DNA of 64,000 nt from positions 186,001-250,000 of the forward strand of contig NZ_JACOQL010000001.1 of the NCBI RefSeq assembly GCF_014490725.1. The letters run 5' to 3'. Made by a program: the position numbers and the translations under genes. The first letter of the stretch is position 1. Each line of letters opens with the position of its first letter. The DNA is from Paracoccus amoyensis. Its GTDB lineage: Bacteria > Pseudomonadota > Alphaproteobacteria > Rhodobacterales > Rhodobacteraceae. A model generated the notes under the pieces. The model was not told the DNA's origin, made no database searches, and saw only the letters and a program-made list of their open reading frames with translations. This document shows, in pieces, positions 1 through 9,341 of this stretch.

Positions 1-1
1 T

Positions 2-643
2 TCATCCGCCGATGTCCTGTTCATCATGTCCGCCGCGCGTTGGACGCTGATCCTGTCTGCCATCGCCTTTCTGGGCGGCGCCATCGGTGGGCTGAGCATC
101 GCCTTGGCCCGCACGTCGCATGGCAAGTGGCTTCGCCGCATCGCGGCCTGGTTCATTCAGGTGTTTCAAGGCACGCCGCTGCTGATGCAGTTGTTTCTGG
201 TCTATTTCGGTCTTGCCGTCGTGGGCTTGCCGATCAATCCGCTGCTGGCCGCCGCCGTTGCGCTGACCCTGCATGCCAGCGCCTATCTGGGCGAAATCTG
301 GCGCGGCGCGATTGAAGCGGTTCCATCGGGGCAGACCGAAGCGGCGACCGCACTGGCGCTGTCTTATCCCGACCGGATGCGCCATGTCGTGCTGCCGCAG
401 GCGCTGCGGATCGCGACCGCACCAACAGTCGGCTTTCTGGTGCAGTTGATCAAGGGCACATCGCTGGCCTCGATCATCGGGTTCACGGAACTGACGCGTG
501 CCGGTCAGATCGTCAACAACGCGACCTTCAAGCCGTTTCTGGTCTTTGGCACGGTCGCGGCAATCTATTTCATCCTGTGCTGGCCGCTGTCGCTGTTGGC
601 CCGTCACATGGAAACCAGAATGCGCCGTGCCATTACGCGCTGA
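2..643 (+). CDS. Amino acid ABC transporter permease (HisM/GlnP type), 5-prime partial
   Basis: Inner-membrane permease subunit of a polar amino acid type ABC importer. The reading frame is open from the first base of the window and residues before the first ATG (position 26) already look like family sequence, so the true start lies upstream. About four to five hydrophobic segments are visible. The ABC-contact (EAA) loop is the stretch around EAATALALSYPDRMRHVVLPQAL, followed by the typical P-x-V-x-F-L-V-Q-L-I-K-G-T-S-L motif near the C-terminus. It is followed 21 bases later by its binding protein gene and then the ATPase gene, so the three make one importer. The solute cannot be read from the sequence. 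Confidence 0.93.
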   Translation, partial: SSADVLFIMSAARWTLILSAIAFLGGAIGGLSIALARTSHGKWLRRIAAWFIQVFQGTPLLMQLFLVYFGLAVVGLPINPLLAAAVALTLHASAYLGEIWRGAIEAVPSGQTEAATALALSYPDRMRHVVLPQALRIATAPTVGFLVQLIKGTSLASIIGFTELTRAGQIVNNATFKPFLVFGTVAAIYFILCWPLSLLARHMETRMRRAITR

Positions 644-664
644 CTATCCAAGGAGGAGGAAACC

Positions 665-1468
665 ATGAACATGAAACTGAATCGCCGTCTGTTTACCCTT
701 ATCGCCGCCGGGGCTTTCTCGGCTGGCCTGTTCGGGCCGGCGCTGGCCGCAGATCTGGAAGCCATCGAAAGCGCGGGCACCGTCAAAGTCGGAATGCTGG
801 TCGATTTCCCGCCCTTTGGCATTCTGGATGCCTCGGGTCAGCCCGATGGCTATGACGCCGATGTTGCCAAGGCGCTGGCCGAATATCTGGGGGTCGAGGC
901 GCAGATCGTGCCCGTCACCGGACCGAACCGCATTCCCTATCTGCTGTCGGGACAGGTGGACGTTCTGGTCGCCTCGCTTGGCATCACGGAAGAACGCGCC
1001 CAGAAGGTCGATTTTTCCAAACCCTATGCGGGTATCAGCATTGCCGTTTATGGCGACGCCGGGGTTCAGGTTGCTGATGCCGCGGCTCTGGCCGGGCAGT
1101 CAATCGCTGTGACGCGCGCCTCGACCCAGGATACGGGCGTGACCGGCGTTGCGCCCGAAGGCACCGACATTCGCCGCTTTGACGATGATGCCAGCTCGGT
1201 TCAGGCGCTGATGTCGGGTCAGGTGAAACTGATTGGCCTGTCGAACGTGGTGATGTCGCAGGTTACGCAGGCAGCGGGGGATCGCTTTGACAAGAAATTC
1301 GACCTGTCCAGCCAGGTGCAGGGGATCGCGGTCGCGCCTGGATCGGATGCGCTGCTGGAAAAGGTCGATGCCTTCGTGGCCGAAGCCAAGGCTGACGGCA
1401 CGCTGGATCATATCCACCAGAAATGGCTGGGCGAACCGCTGCCCGATTTCGTCAAAACGGCCGAGTAA
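665..1468 (+). CDS. ABC transporter substrate-binding protein, family 3
   Basis: Periplasmic solute receptor of the importer encoded around it. The 267-residue protein has a signal peptide with likely cleavage after ALA at about residue 28. The family 3 pattern follows: [15 protein letters not shown] near residue 38, [15 protein letters not shown], and [18 protein letters not shown], the usual ligand-lobe motif. A strong AAGGAGGAGG ribosome site lies five bases before the ATG. Family 3 proteins mostly bind polar amino acids or opines. The sugar-acid enzymes further down the operon suggest that the ligand could be an unusual amino-acid or sugar-acid derivative; that is inference. Confidence 0.93.
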   Translation: MNMKLNRRLFTLIAAGAFSAGLFGPALAADLEAIESAGTVKVGMLVDFPPFGILDASGQPDGYDADVAKALAEYLGVEAQIVPVTGPNRIPYLLSGQVDVLVASLGITEERAQKVDFSKPYAGISIAVYGDAGVQVADAAALAGQSIAVTRASTQDTGVTGVAPEGTDIRRFDDDASSVQALMSGQVKLIGLSNVVMSQVTQAAGDRFDKKFDLSSQVQGIAVAPGSDALLEKVDAFVAEAKADGTLDHIHQKWLGEPLPDFVKTAE

Positions 1469-1478
1469 TAACGCATCA

Positions 1479-1500
1479 GCCCGGCCCTTGGCGGCCGGGC
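1479..1500 (+). other. Intergenic hairpin after the binding-protein gene
   Basis: Perfect 8-bp stem GCCCGGCC/GGCCGGGC with a six-base loop, ten bases after the binding-protein stop. It has no T tract. Such hairpins commonly protect the 3-prime end of the abundant binding-protein message while allowing some read-through to the ATPase gene. Confidence 0.6.
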
Positions 1501-1521
1501 AGCTTTCACAGGGGATGGATC

Positions 1522-2256
1522 ATGACCGAACACGCCATCATCATGCGTGACGTGAACAAATTCTACGGTGCCTATCATGCGTTGGTCGATGTCGATCTGA
1601 CCGTCGAGCGTGGTGAAAGGATCGTCATCTGCGGGCCTTCCGGCTCGGGCAAGTCGACGCTGATCCGTACGATCAACCAGTTGGAAACGATCCATTCCGG
1701 CACGATCAACGTGGATGGCGTCGAACTGACCGCAGGCGGCGATAATGTCGCCAAGGTCAGGCAGGACGTTGGCATGGTGTTTCAAAGCTTCAATCTGTTT
1801 CCGCATATGACCGTACTGGAAAACTGTATCCTTGCGCCGATGAAGACCCGCAAGACACCGCGGGCCGAGGCCGAGCAGACCGCGCGTCATTATCTTGAGC
1901 GGGTGAAGATTCCCGAACAGGCCGACAAATATCCGGCCCAGCTTTCCGGTGGTCAGCAACAGCGCGTCGCGATTGCCCGCGCTCTGTGCATGAAGCCACG
2001 TATCATGCTGTTTGATGAGCCGACATCGGCCCTTGATCCTGAAATGGTGAAAGAGGTTCTGGACACGATGATCGACCTTGCCCGCGAAGGCATGACGATG
2101 CTGTGCGTCACGCACGAGATGGACTTTGCGCGCGCCGTCGCGGACCGCGTGATCTTCATGGACAAGGGGATGATCGTCGAACAGGGCGCACCTGATGTTT
2201 TCTTCAACAATCCGCAGAACGAACGGTTGAAAAACTTTCTGGGGCAAATCGCATGA
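1522..2256 (+). CDS. Amino acid ABC transporter ATP-binding protein
   Basis: Cytoplasmic ATPase that drives the importer; 244 residues, typical of GlnQ/HisP proteins. Walker [10 protein letters not shown] lies near residue 38, the Q-loop at [15 protein letters not shown], the signature at [15 protein letters not shown], Walker B at [14 protein letters not shown] and the H-loop at CVTHEMDFA. The ATG at 1522 follows a purine-rich GGGGATGG site. Upstream in-frame starts would run into the preceding hairpin and are unlikely. Its stop overlaps the next gene in an ATGA arrangement, so the transporter and the enzymes behind it are translationally linked. Confidence 0.95.
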   Translation: MTEHAIIMRDVNKFYGAYHALVDVDLTVERGERIVICGPSGSGKSTLIRTINQLETIHSGTINVDGVELTAGGDNVAKVRQDVGMVFQSFNLFPHMTVLENCILAPMKTRKTPRAEAEQTARHYLERVKIPEQADKYPAQLSGGQQQRVAIARALCMKPRIMLFDEPTSALDPEMVKEVLDTMIDLAREGMTMLCVTHEMDFARAVADRVIFMDKGMIVEQGAPDVFFNNPQNERLKNFLGQIA

Positions 2257-3173
2257 GCCGCCCCCGTCTTCTGGTTCTGGCCCGGTTGCAGCCGCAGGAT
2301 ATGGCGGATCGTCTGGCCTCTGATTACGAGGTCGTTACCGATATTGCGCAAGCTGGCGATGTGCAGGCCGTTCTGACCGCAGGCAATGTGGGTCTGACGG
2401 CTGAACAGATGTCGGCGCTGCCCGATCTGCGCCTGATTGCGGTGAATGGGGTGGGTGTTGATGCGGTTGACCTGAAACAGGCATCTGAACGCGGCATCGC
2501 CGTGACAACGACCCCGGACGTGCTGTCGCTGGCCGTAGCGGAAATGGCGCTTGGTCTGGCACTGGCCGCCGGGCGCCGCATCGCCGAGGGCGACCGCTTC
2601 CTGCGCGCGGGTAACTGGGCGGCGGGCGGCAAGCTGGGGCTGGGCATGTCGGTTCTGGAACGCCGCGCGGGTATCCTTGGCTATGGCAGGATCGGGCGCA
2701 GGCTGGCTGATCTGCTGCGTGGTATGGGGATGCAGGTGCTGTATACGGCGCGGCAGGAAAAGCCTGGCAGCCCGGATGAATTTCGACCCGATGCCGTCGC
2801 GCTGGCCCGCGATTGCGACCTGCTGTTCGTGACTGCGGCGGGCGGTGCCGATACGCGCGGGCTGGTTGGTGCTGCGGCGCTGAATGCGCTTGGTTCGGGC
2901 GGCATTCTGGTCAACGTGGCCCGTGGCCCGGTGGTTGACGCCGCTGCCTTGGCCCATGCGCTGCAAACAGGCGCGGTTGCGGGTGCGGGTCTGGATGTGT
3001 TCGATGACGAACCGAATGTCCCGCAATCGCTGCTAAAGGCGCCGAACTGCGTCCTGACCCCGCATATCGGTTCCGCCACGGTCGAGGCGCGGCGGGCAAT
3101 GTCGCGGTTGGTGCTGGACAATATCGACGCCCATTTCGCGGGTCGTCCGTTATTGACGCCTTACGAGGCCTAA
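2253..3173 (+). CDS. D-isomer-specific 2-hydroxyacid dehydrogenase
   Basis: NAD(P)-dependent reductase of 2-oxo acids such as glyoxylate or hydroxypyruvate, 306 residues. The nucleotide-binding motif [16 protein letters not shown] is near residue 141. The usual catalytic triad context is visible as [10 protein letters not shown] (Arg), [10 protein letters not shown] (Glu) and [14 protein letters not shown] (His). The ATG overlaps the ATPase stop codon. Placement between an ABC importer and a sugar-acid kinase suggests a role in catabolism of the imported compound rather than general glyoxylate metabolism. A second, distinct family member lies at 54502-55503. Confidence 0.9.
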   Translation: MSRPRLLVLARLQPQDMADRLASDYEVVTDIAQAGDVQAVLTAGNVGLTAEQMSALPDLRLIAVNGVGVDAVDLKQASERGIAVTTTPDVLSLAVAEMALGLALAAGRRIAEGDRFLRAGNWAAGGKLGLGMSVLERRAGILGYGRIGRRLADLLRGMGMQVLYTARQEKPGSPDEFRPDAVALARDCDLLFVTAAGGADTRGLVGAAALNALGSGGILVNVARGPVVDAAALAHALQTGAVAGAGLDVFDDEPNVPQSLLKAPNCVLTPHIGSATVEARRAMSRLVLDNIDAHFAGRPLLTPYEA

Positions 3174-3174
3174 G

Positions 3175-4113
3175 ATGCGTTTTCTGTCTATTGGTGAGCC
3201 GCTGGTTGAATTTACCTCCCGCCCCGACGCCCCGTCGACGTTTGATCGCAGGGCAGGGGGCGATACGCTGAACACGGCTATCTATCTGGCGCGACTGACC
3301 GCGCACGATCAGGTTGGTTATCTGTCCTGCCTTGGCGATGATCCGCAAAGCCTGTGGCTGCGCGACCATATCGCAGCCGAGGGGATCGACATTTCGCATC
3401 TGGCGATCCGCCCGGGCGCCCGTCCCGGCCTTAGCTTCATTTCCACCGATGCGTTGGGCGAACGCAGCTTTACCTATTGGCGCGAACAGGCGCCGTTCCG
3501 CGATCATTTTGACGATCCGTGCCATCTGGCGACGCTGGACACGGCCGGAACGCTGTTTCTGTCGGCGGTGACGCTTGCGGTTTTGCATCCGCAAGGCCGC
3601 GAGAACCTGCTGCAGGCTTTGGTTCGCAGACGGGCAGAGGGTGCGCAGATCATCTTTGACACCAACTATCGCCCGGCCCTTTGGCCCGATCCCGTGGCGG
3701 CACAACAGGTGATTACCCGTATGGCTGGCATTGCTTCGCTTGTGCTGCCATCGCTGGACGATATGTCCGCTTGCTTTGGTTGCGACACGCCGGAAGCTGC
3801 CATGCGTCTGCTGATGGATATGACCGAGGCGGAGATCGTGCTGACAACAGGCGGCGCGACGGTTCTGCGCAGGGCCAGTGGGCAGGGCCAGATTGCCCGC
3901 CATGATCTGCCACCCGCCATTACCGCCACCGATACGACAGGCGCGGGCGACAGCTTCAACGCCGCCTATCTGGCGGCACGGGATCAGGGCATCGCGCCGG
4001 ATCACGCCATCTTTTCTGCCGCCCGTTTGGCAACGATCGTCGTGGGCTATCCGGGGGCCGTTATTCCAAACGATGCAATGCCTGACCTGTTCGGCGAAAA
4101 GGTAACGACATGA
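3175..4113 (+). CDS. PfkB family sugar kinase, 2-keto-3-deoxygluconate kinase-like
   Basis: ATP-dependent carbohydrate kinase of the ribokinase/PfkB family, 312 residues. The N-terminal GEPLVEF pattern and GGDTLNTAIYLARL are those of KdgK-type enzymes. The C-terminal signature DTTGAGDSFNAAYL near residue 258 carries the catalytic aspartate and anion hole. It starts one base after the preceding stop and overlaps the next gene by four bases. With the neighbouring hydratase it would fit degradation of an aldonic or keto-deoxy sugar acid; the exact substrate is not determined by what can be seen. Confidence 0.88.
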   Translation: MRFLSIGEPLVEFTSRPDAPSTFDRRAGGDTLNTAIYLARLTAHDQVGYLSCLGDDPQSLWLRDHIAAEGIDISHLAIRPGARPGLSFISTDALGERSFTYWREQAPFRDHFDDPCHLATLDTAGTLFLSAVTLAVLHPQGRENLLQALVRRRAEGAQIIFDTNYRPALWPDPVAAQQVITRMAGIASLVLPSLDDMSACFGCDTPEAAMRLLMDMTEAEIVLTTGGATVLRRASGQGQIARHDLPPAITATDTTGAGDSFNAAYLAARDQGIAPDHAIFSAARLATIVVGYPGAVIPNDAMPDLFGEKVTT

Positions 4114-4856
4114 ACGATATTTTCGATGCTGACGCCGCTGCCGCATCCCTTGTTGATGCACGCCAAACCGGAAAGCCCGCATTACCCCTGAGCCCATCAC
4201 CTGCAACTACCCGCGACGCCTATGCCGTGCAGCAGGCGGTGATGCAGCGATTGGGCGATCCGGGTGGCGTCTGGAAAATGGCCTTGCTGGGCGGGGTGGA
4301 CCGCGAAGCCTCGATCCTGCCGCAGGCTGCATTGGCTGACAGCGGTGCGCAGCTTGCTTTGCCGTCGCATGCGATGGTCGAGGTTGAAACGGCCCTGATC
4401 CTTGCCAAAGATCCCGGCCCAAAGCCGGATTTGAACAGCATCGCCGATATCCGACTTGCTTTTGAAATCGTGGCAACCCGCTTTGCCGCAGCGCCGTCGC
4501 CATTACAGGCGATGGCCGACAGCTTCAACTCGGTCGCAGTGATCCTTGGCGGCTCTGTCCCTCACTGGCAGGACGGGCTGCCCGACCGGCTGGGCATCGC
4601 GCTGACCTTGGACGGCCAGCGGATCGCCGCGACCGAGGCCGCCGCCCCCTTGGCGGACGTCATGGATTTTCTGGGCTGGTTGTCGCATCACGCGCGGGCG
4701 CAAGGGCGACCGCTGAAGGCAGGCGATGTTGTCATTACGGGCGCAAGGATTGGCCCGCTGCCGCTGGCAAAGGCGCGCCTGGCCAGCGCCGTGGCGATGT
4801 CGGCGTCGGTTGAATTGACGGTCCAGGGGGCTGAAGCCGAACTGGGCACCTCTTAG
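4110..4856 (+). CDS. 2-keto-4-pentenoate hydratase/fumarylacetoacetase-type protein
   Basis: Protein of the FAH superfamily (2-oxopent-4-enoate hydratase branch), 248 residues. The core is recognisable around VEVETALILAKD near residue 90, which supplies acidic metal ligands, and GDVVITGARIGPLPL near residue 210, the typical C-terminal strand and loop. N-terminal RQTGKPALPLSPSPAT matches the family opening. It overlaps the kinase gene by ATGA and closes the operon. In sugar-acid pathways related proteins act on keto-deoxy acids; here the reaction is an inference from family and neighbours. Confidence 0.8.
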   Translation: MNDIFDADAAAASLVDARQTGKPALPLSPSPATTRDAYAVQQAVMQRLGDPGGVWKMALLGGVDREASILPQAALADSGAQLALPSHAMVEVETALILAKDPGPKPDLNSIADIRLAFEIVATRFAAAPSPLQAMADSFNSVAVILGGSVPHWQDGLPDRLGIALTLDGQRIAATEAAAPLADVMDFLGWLSHHARAQGRPLKAGDVVITGARIGPLPLAKARLASAVAMSASVELTVQGAEAELGTS

Positions 4857-4878
4857 ACGCCAAGCCTCGACGCCGGCG

Positions 4879-6243
4879 TCACGCAAATCCTGCCAGATAA
4901 AGCGCCATGCCGGCGATGGCGGTGGCCGCCAGCACGGTCGTCATGCCCAGCTTCAAGCGGAACAGGGCGAAGATTGCCAGTGCCGACAGGATGGCCGCCG
5001 CCCAGTTGAGCGATGACAGCACCGGCAATTCCATCGAAAATGGCCCTGCTTCGATCCTGAACACCTGACGCCAGATGACGTGGATGGCGAACCAGATCGC
5101 CAGGTTAAGGATCACGCCCACCACAGCCGCTGTCACCGCCGTCAAGGCCGATGACAGCGCACGATTCTCGCGCAGCCGCTCCATCCATGGTGCGCCAAGG
5201 AAGATCCAGGCAAAGCAGGGTGCGAACGTGACCCAAGTTGCCAGCAGACCGCCGATTGTGCCGCCCAGCAGGCTGTCCGTTTCGCGGTATGCGCCCAGAA
5301 AGCCCACGAATTGCAGCACCATGATCAGCGGGCCGGGGGTGGTTTCGGCCATGCCCAGCCCGTCCAGCATCTCACCCGGTTCCAGCCAGCCATAGGTGCC
5401 GACGGCCTCTTGCGCGACATAGGCCAGCACCGCATAGGCGCCGCCAAAGGTCACGACCGCCATCTTGGAAAAGAAGGTGGCAATGTCGGTAAAGACATTG
5501 CCCGGCCCGACGGTGATCAGCAGCAGTCCCACGGGCAACAGCCACAACATCAGCGCGACCAGACCGGCGATCAAGGCGCCACGTCGTCTGGAGGCGGGCA
5601 TGGCCACCACCTCCTTGCCCAACAGGGAATCCGCATCCGCGATATGGCTTCCGTCCACCGATCCGTGACCGCCGCCCGGTGCAAAAGCGGCAAACCCGGC
5701 CTTGGCCCCGGACCAGCCAACCAGTGCCGCCACCGCGATGATCAACGGAAAGGGCGCGCCAAAGGCGAAGATCGCGATGAAAGAGAGGGCCGCGATGGCC
5801 CGCATGGCATCATTCTTTAGCGCGCGTTTGCCGACCCGGAAAACGGCTTGCAGGACGATGGCAAGCACGGCGGCTTTCAGCCCGAAAAACAGGCCGGCAA
5901 CAAGGCCGACATCGCCCCAGATTGCATAGACCCAGCTTAACGCCATGATGGCGATGACACCGGGAAGGATGAACAGCACGCCCGCGATCAACGCCCCGCG
6001 CACCCCGTGCATCAGCCAGCCGATATAGGTGGCAAGCTGCTGTGCCTCTGGTCCCGGCAGCAGCATGCAGAAATTCAGTGCATGCAGGAAACGATCATCA
6101 CCGAACCAGCGTTTTTCCTCGACCACGATGCGGTGCATGACCGCGATCTGCCCGGCCGGTCCACCAAAAGACAGGGCAGCGATCCGTACCCAGACCCGGG
6201 TTGCCTCGGCCAGGGTAGGATAGCTGCGGTCAGATATATCCAT
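4879..6243 (-). CDS. chrA: Chromate transporter ChrA, long two-domain type
   Basis: Membrane protein of the CHR superfamily, 454 residues from the ATG at 6243. Two homologous halves are visible. The first has ALSFGGPAGQIAVMHRIVVEEKRW and LLPGPEAQQLATYIGW; the second has VVTFGGAYAVLAYVAQEAV and AETTPGPLIMVLQFVGF. Such FGG-A and PGP motifs define the family. Characterised members export chromate with the proton motive force. No chrB regulator is adjacent, so chromate resistance is not assured. A longer frame to 6342 exists but its first 33 residues are not family-like. Transcribed toward, and convergent with, the upstream sugar-acid operon. Confidence 0.9.
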   Translation of the reverse strand: MDISDRSYPTLAEATRVWVRIAALSFGGPAGQIAVMHRIVVEEKRWFGDDRFLHALNFCMLLPGPEAQQLATYIGWLMHGVRGALIAGVLFILPGVIAIMALSWVYAIWGDVGLVAGLFFGLKAAVLAIVLQAVFRVGKRALKNDAMRAIAALSFIAIFAFGAPFPLIIAVAALVGWSGAKAGFAAFAPGGGHGSVDGSHIADADSLLGKEVVAMPASRRRGALIAGLVALMLWLLPVGLLLITVGPGNVFTDIATFFSKMAVVTFGGAYAVLAYVAQEAVGTYGWLEPGEMLDGLGMAETTPGPLIMVLQFVGFLGAYRETDSLLGGTIGGLLATWVTFAPCFAWIFLGAPWMERLRENRALSSALTAVTAAVVGVILNLAIWFAIHVIWRQVFRIEAGPFSMELPVLSSLNWAAAILSALAIFALFRLKLGMTTVLAATAIAGMALYLAGFA

Positions 6244-6565
6244 GCGGCTCCTTCGGTCTTGTTCATCGGCCAATCTTGGATTTTCCCTGATCGTATTTTG
6301 ACACCAACGACCAGCGTTGCCGCAAGGCGGTAACGCGTGCATGCCGCGTGAAAATTTTCAATGCGCTGGCCTTTGCCAAGACCGTTGCCGACTGAAGAAT
6401 GGACCAGGAAAGCGACCGAAAGCCATTTAAAAGCCAAAAGCACCTTGTGAAGCGTCTTTTAGGGATTTGCCCATGGTCGCAGATGGCTGCGATAAAAGGT
6501 AACGATGTCAGGCCAATCCAGTCCTGCCGGGACAATCAAAACAACCCTGTTCGGCGATGTCCATC
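6244..6565. other. Intergenic region without a recognisable gene
   Basis: 322 bases between the chrA start and the LysR stop. Short open frames exist on both strands but none has a family signature, plausible ribosome site and length together. The region should hold the chrA promoter and the 3-prime end of the LysR transcript. No clear hairpin terminator was found. Confidence 0.5.
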
Positions 6566-7456
6566 CTATCGCTGCCTAAGCGCCTCCATGATGACCCTGA
6601 AGGCCGGGCGGTTCTGGCGTCGGCTGGGGTAAAACAGGAAATAGCCGTCAAAATAGGGCGACCAGTCTTCCAGCATCAAGACCAGATCCCCCGACGCGAC
6701 ATGGTGATCGGCCATGCTGTTGGGCACGAATGCGATCCCCAACCCAGCCAGCGCGGCATCGACCATGGCATAGGAATTATTGAAGGTCAGCTGACCATTC
6801 ACCCGCACATTCAGCGCTTGCCCGTCTTTTTCAAATTCCCAGGCATAGATGCCGCCTCGCGTCGCCTGCCGCATGCGGACACAATTATGGGCCAGCAACT
6901 CCTCGGGGTGTCGAGGCAGGCCATGGGCCGCCGCATAACCGGGCGAGGCGACGGCCAGCATCCGCCAGTCCGGGCCGATCCTGACCGCAATCATATCCTT
7001 TTCCACGCTTTCGCCAAGCCGCACGCCGGCGTCGAACCCATCTTCGACGATGTTGCGAAAACCGGTGTCCAGGCTGAATTCGACCTGAATATCGGGATAT
7101 TCGGCCAGAACCGGCGCCAGCTTGGGCCAGACAACGGTATTCAGCGCATGATCCGACAGGGTCAATCGCACCTCGCCCGAGGGTGTGTCACGGAACTCCA
7201 TCAAGGTGGCGATCTCGTCCTCGATCTCGGTCAGCCTTGGCGCGAGGGTGGCCAGCAATCGCCCGCCAGCCTGCGTCGGGGCGACGTTGCGGGTGGTCCG
7301 GGTCAGCAGGCGGATGCCCATGCGGGTTTCCAGCCGCTTGATCGTATGGCTCAACGTCGATTGCGCCACGCCCAGCTTGGCCGCTGCGCGGGTGAAGTTC
7401 TGTTCCTCGGCCACAACGCGGAACCACATCAGGTCGTTGAAATCGGTGCGCGGCAT
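6566..7456 (-). CDS. LysR family transcriptional regulator
   Basis: DNA-binding regulator, 296 residues, usual length for the family. The winged helix-turn-helix is in residues 1-65 with NFTRAAAKLGVAQSTLSHTIKRLE as recognition region and LLTRTTRNVAPTQAG as the following wing. The rest is the periplasmic-binding-like effector domain. It is divergent from the MFS exporter at 7587 with a perfect inverted repeat midway. That arrangement is typical of a LysR protein controlling itself and its neighbour. Effector unknown. Confidence 0.93.
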   Translation of the reverse strand: MPRTDFNDLMWFRVVAEEQNFTRAAAKLGVAQSTLSHTIKRLETRMGIRLLTRTTRNVAPTQAGGRLLATLAPRLTEIEDEIATLMEFRDTPSGEVRLTLSDHALNTVVWPKLAPVLAEYPDIQVEFSLDTGFRNIVEDGFDAGVRLGESVEKDMIAVRIGPDWRMLAVASPGYAAAHGLPRHPEELLAHNCVRMRQATRGGIYAWEFEKDGQALNVRVNGQLTFNNSYAMVDAALAGLGIAFVPNSMADHHVASGDLVLMLEDWSPYFDGYFLFYPSRRQNRPAFRVIMEALRQR

Positions 7457-7490
7457 GGGGTGTCTCGGATCAGGGGTTGTGGCGATATAT

Positions 7491-7509
7491 TAATCGACCC
7501 TGTCGATTA
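7491..7509. promoter_or_regulatory. Putative LysR operator
   Basis: Perfect inverted repeat TAATCGAC-CCT-GTCGATTA in the 130-base divergent region between the LysR gene and the MFS gene. It fits the T-N11-A style of LysR boxes. It lies 35 bases from the regulator start and about 78 bases from the transporter start. Confidence 0.6.
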
Positions 7510-7586
7510 GTCCATGCCAGTTTGTTGGGCTAATCTGATTGCGCACGCTCGGCTATCTCTTTCGTCAAATGGTGAAGGTGATGACA

Positions 7587-8777
7587 ATGAGCGACGCAAC
7601 CTATGTAAATTTCGAGACCCGTCCCGCCGCCGCCTGGGGTGCGGTGCTGTCCATGACGCTGTGCGTGGCCCTGCTGATCGCGTCCGAGTTCATGCCGGTC
7701 AGCCTGCTGACGCCGATGGCGCAAGGTTTGGGCGCAACAGAAGGCCAGACCGGGCAGGCGATTTCCATCAGTGGGCTGTTCGCGGTGCTGGCCAGCCTGA
7801 TGATCACCACGATCGCCGGGCGGCTGAACCGCAAATGGGTGCTGGTCGGGCTGACCGCATTGATGCTGGTATCGCTGGTGTTGGTCGCGATTGCACCGAA
7901 TTTCACCGTGCTGATGGTGGCGCGGGCGGCCCTTGGCATCTGCGTCGGCGGCTTCTGGGCGCTGGCGACATCGGTGATCATGCGGCTGGTGCCGGAACGC
8001 GACGTGCCGCGTGCGCTGTCGCTGATGTTTGGCGGGCAGGCGATGGCCGCCGCCTTTGCCGCGCCGCTCGGCAGCTATCTGGGCGGGATGCTGGGTTGGC
8101 GAGAGGTTTTCTGGCTGCTGACCCCGGTTGTTGCGGTCAATCTGGTCTGGCATGTGCTGGCGCTGCCTTCGTTGCCCGCACGGGGTGGCCAAAGCCTTGC
8201 TGCACTGACAGGGTTGCTGCGCCGCCCCTATTTCCGGCGCGGCCTTGCGGCGGCGATGCTTAGCTGGGGATCGGCCTTCACCATGTTCACCTATCTGCGC
8301 CCGTTTCTGGAGCAGGTGACGGGCGTCGATGTGACGGTCCTGTCGGTCCTGCTGCTGGTCCTGGGGCTGGCGGGCTTTGCCGGCACATGGGCCGCTGGGC
8401 GGATCGATGGCAGTCGGGTCGCGCCGTTGTTGATGCTGCCTGCGCTGGTCATGGGCGTTGACACGCTGGCCCTGCTGCTGGTCGGTGGGTCGGTCCTGGC
8501 GGTTGGCGTGCTGCTGGCCATCTGGGGCGCCATGAACACCGGCATGTCGGTGATCTGGATGACCTGGATGTCACGGAACGCCGGTGACGCGCCCGAGGCC
8601 GCAGGCAGCCTGATGGTCGCCGCGATCCAGGTCTCGATCCTGCTGGGCGCGGTCGTCGGAGGGGTGTTGTTGGACCGGCTGTCGATCACCGCGACCTTCT
8701 TGGGCAGCGGCATGCTGGCTGCGGCGGCGATCCTGCTGATCGGCAATGGCCAGCGCCTGCTGAGGCGTGCAGCATGA
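7587..8777 (+). CDS. MFS transporter, arabinose-efflux/DHA1-like
   Basis: Inner-membrane major facilitator protein of about 396 residues with roughly twelve hydrophobic segments. The opening SMTLCVALLIASEFMPVSLLTP and the later RAALGICVGGFWALATSVIMRLVP are typical of drug and sugar efflux proteins of the AraJ/YdhP group. The ATG at 7587 has a GAAGGTG site six bases upstream; ATG at 7581 and an upstream frame start at 7539 are alternatives. Likely controlled by the divergent LysR protein. The exported compound is unknown. Confidence 0.88.
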   Translation: MSDATYVNFETRPAAAWGAVLSMTLCVALLIASEFMPVSLLTPMAQGLGATEGQTGQAISISGLFAVLASLMITTIAGRLNRKWVLVGLTALMLVSLVLVAIAPNFTVLMVARAALGICVGGFWALATSVIMRLVPERDVPRALSLMFGGQAMAAAFAAPLGSYLGGMLGWREVFWLLTPVVAVNLVWHVLALPSLPARGGQSLAALTGLLRRPYFRRGLAAAMLSWGSAFTMFTYLRPFLEQVTGVDVTVLSVLLLVLGLAGFAGTWAAGRIDGSRVAPLLMLPALVMGVDTLALLLVGGSVLAVGVLLAIWGAMNTGMSVIWMTWMSRNAGDAPEAAGSLMVAAIQVSILLGAVVGGVLLDRLSITATFLGSGMLAAAAILLIGNGQRLLRRAA

Positions 8778-9003
8778 TCGCGCGGCCCGATCGCACGCGA
8801 GCGATCTTGATCCTGCCGCTGGGCCTGAGCATCGAGGAGTTCTCGACCAATCAAAAGCTGGCGCATCGGCCGGATGAGGGCTGCCCTTCGATCAAGGAGA
8901 TCGATCAAGACCGCAAAAGAGCATGGGTGCAGGTCATTCAGGCCGGCTCAATCGCCGAATTCCGCGCAATGGAAGGTCGTGCTGAGCGTAATGCAGCAGC
9001 GTC

Positions 9004-9258
9004 GTGCCAAGCCCGGCATTGCTGCGCTTTATCGAACAGGCACAGGGCCTCGGCTTCACCCTGCGTGAGATTGCCAGCGTCGAGATTCAGCCGGGCGCAC
9101 ATATCGTGTCCTGCACCGATGCTCTGGCACTGCTGGCGAAGAAACGAGATACCGTCACTGCTCTGATCGCAGAAGCCCGCGACCGCAAACGGCGCATCGA
9201 GGCGTTGATGACCGAGTTAGAGGCGAGCAAGAAGGCGCAATTGGCGGCAGTGGAATAG
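9004..9258 (+). pseudogene. MerR family regulator remnant
   Basis: The 84 codons read LLRFIEQAQGLGFTLREI followed by a helix ending in MTELEASKKAQL. This matches the middle and dimerisation helix of MerR proteins. The N-terminal DNA-binding helix-turn-helix is absent: an in-frame stop lies at 8989-8991, just before the homology begins. The sequence between the MFS stop (8777) and this point was not recognised in any frame. The product, if made, could not bind DNA. It is best read as a decayed regulator gene. Confidence 0.6.
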
Positions 9259-9341
9259 CGGGGGCGTCACAAAACGATCATCCGGGTCCCTGTCAGGCCC
9301 GGATGACGACCTTGCGTTTGCGCCAGTCTTTCAGATGCCCG

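Noticed and set aside
6263..6535. Minus-strand frame with a segment reading SLPFIAAICDHGQIPK that faintly recalls a transposase
   Set aside because: The resemblance is confined to a few residues, no catalytic motif or inverted repeats are present, and the flanks show no insertion scar.
8774..9166. Open frame overlapping the end of the MFS gene
   Set aside because: No recognisable family; it runs through the MerR remnant in another frame and has no ribosome site.
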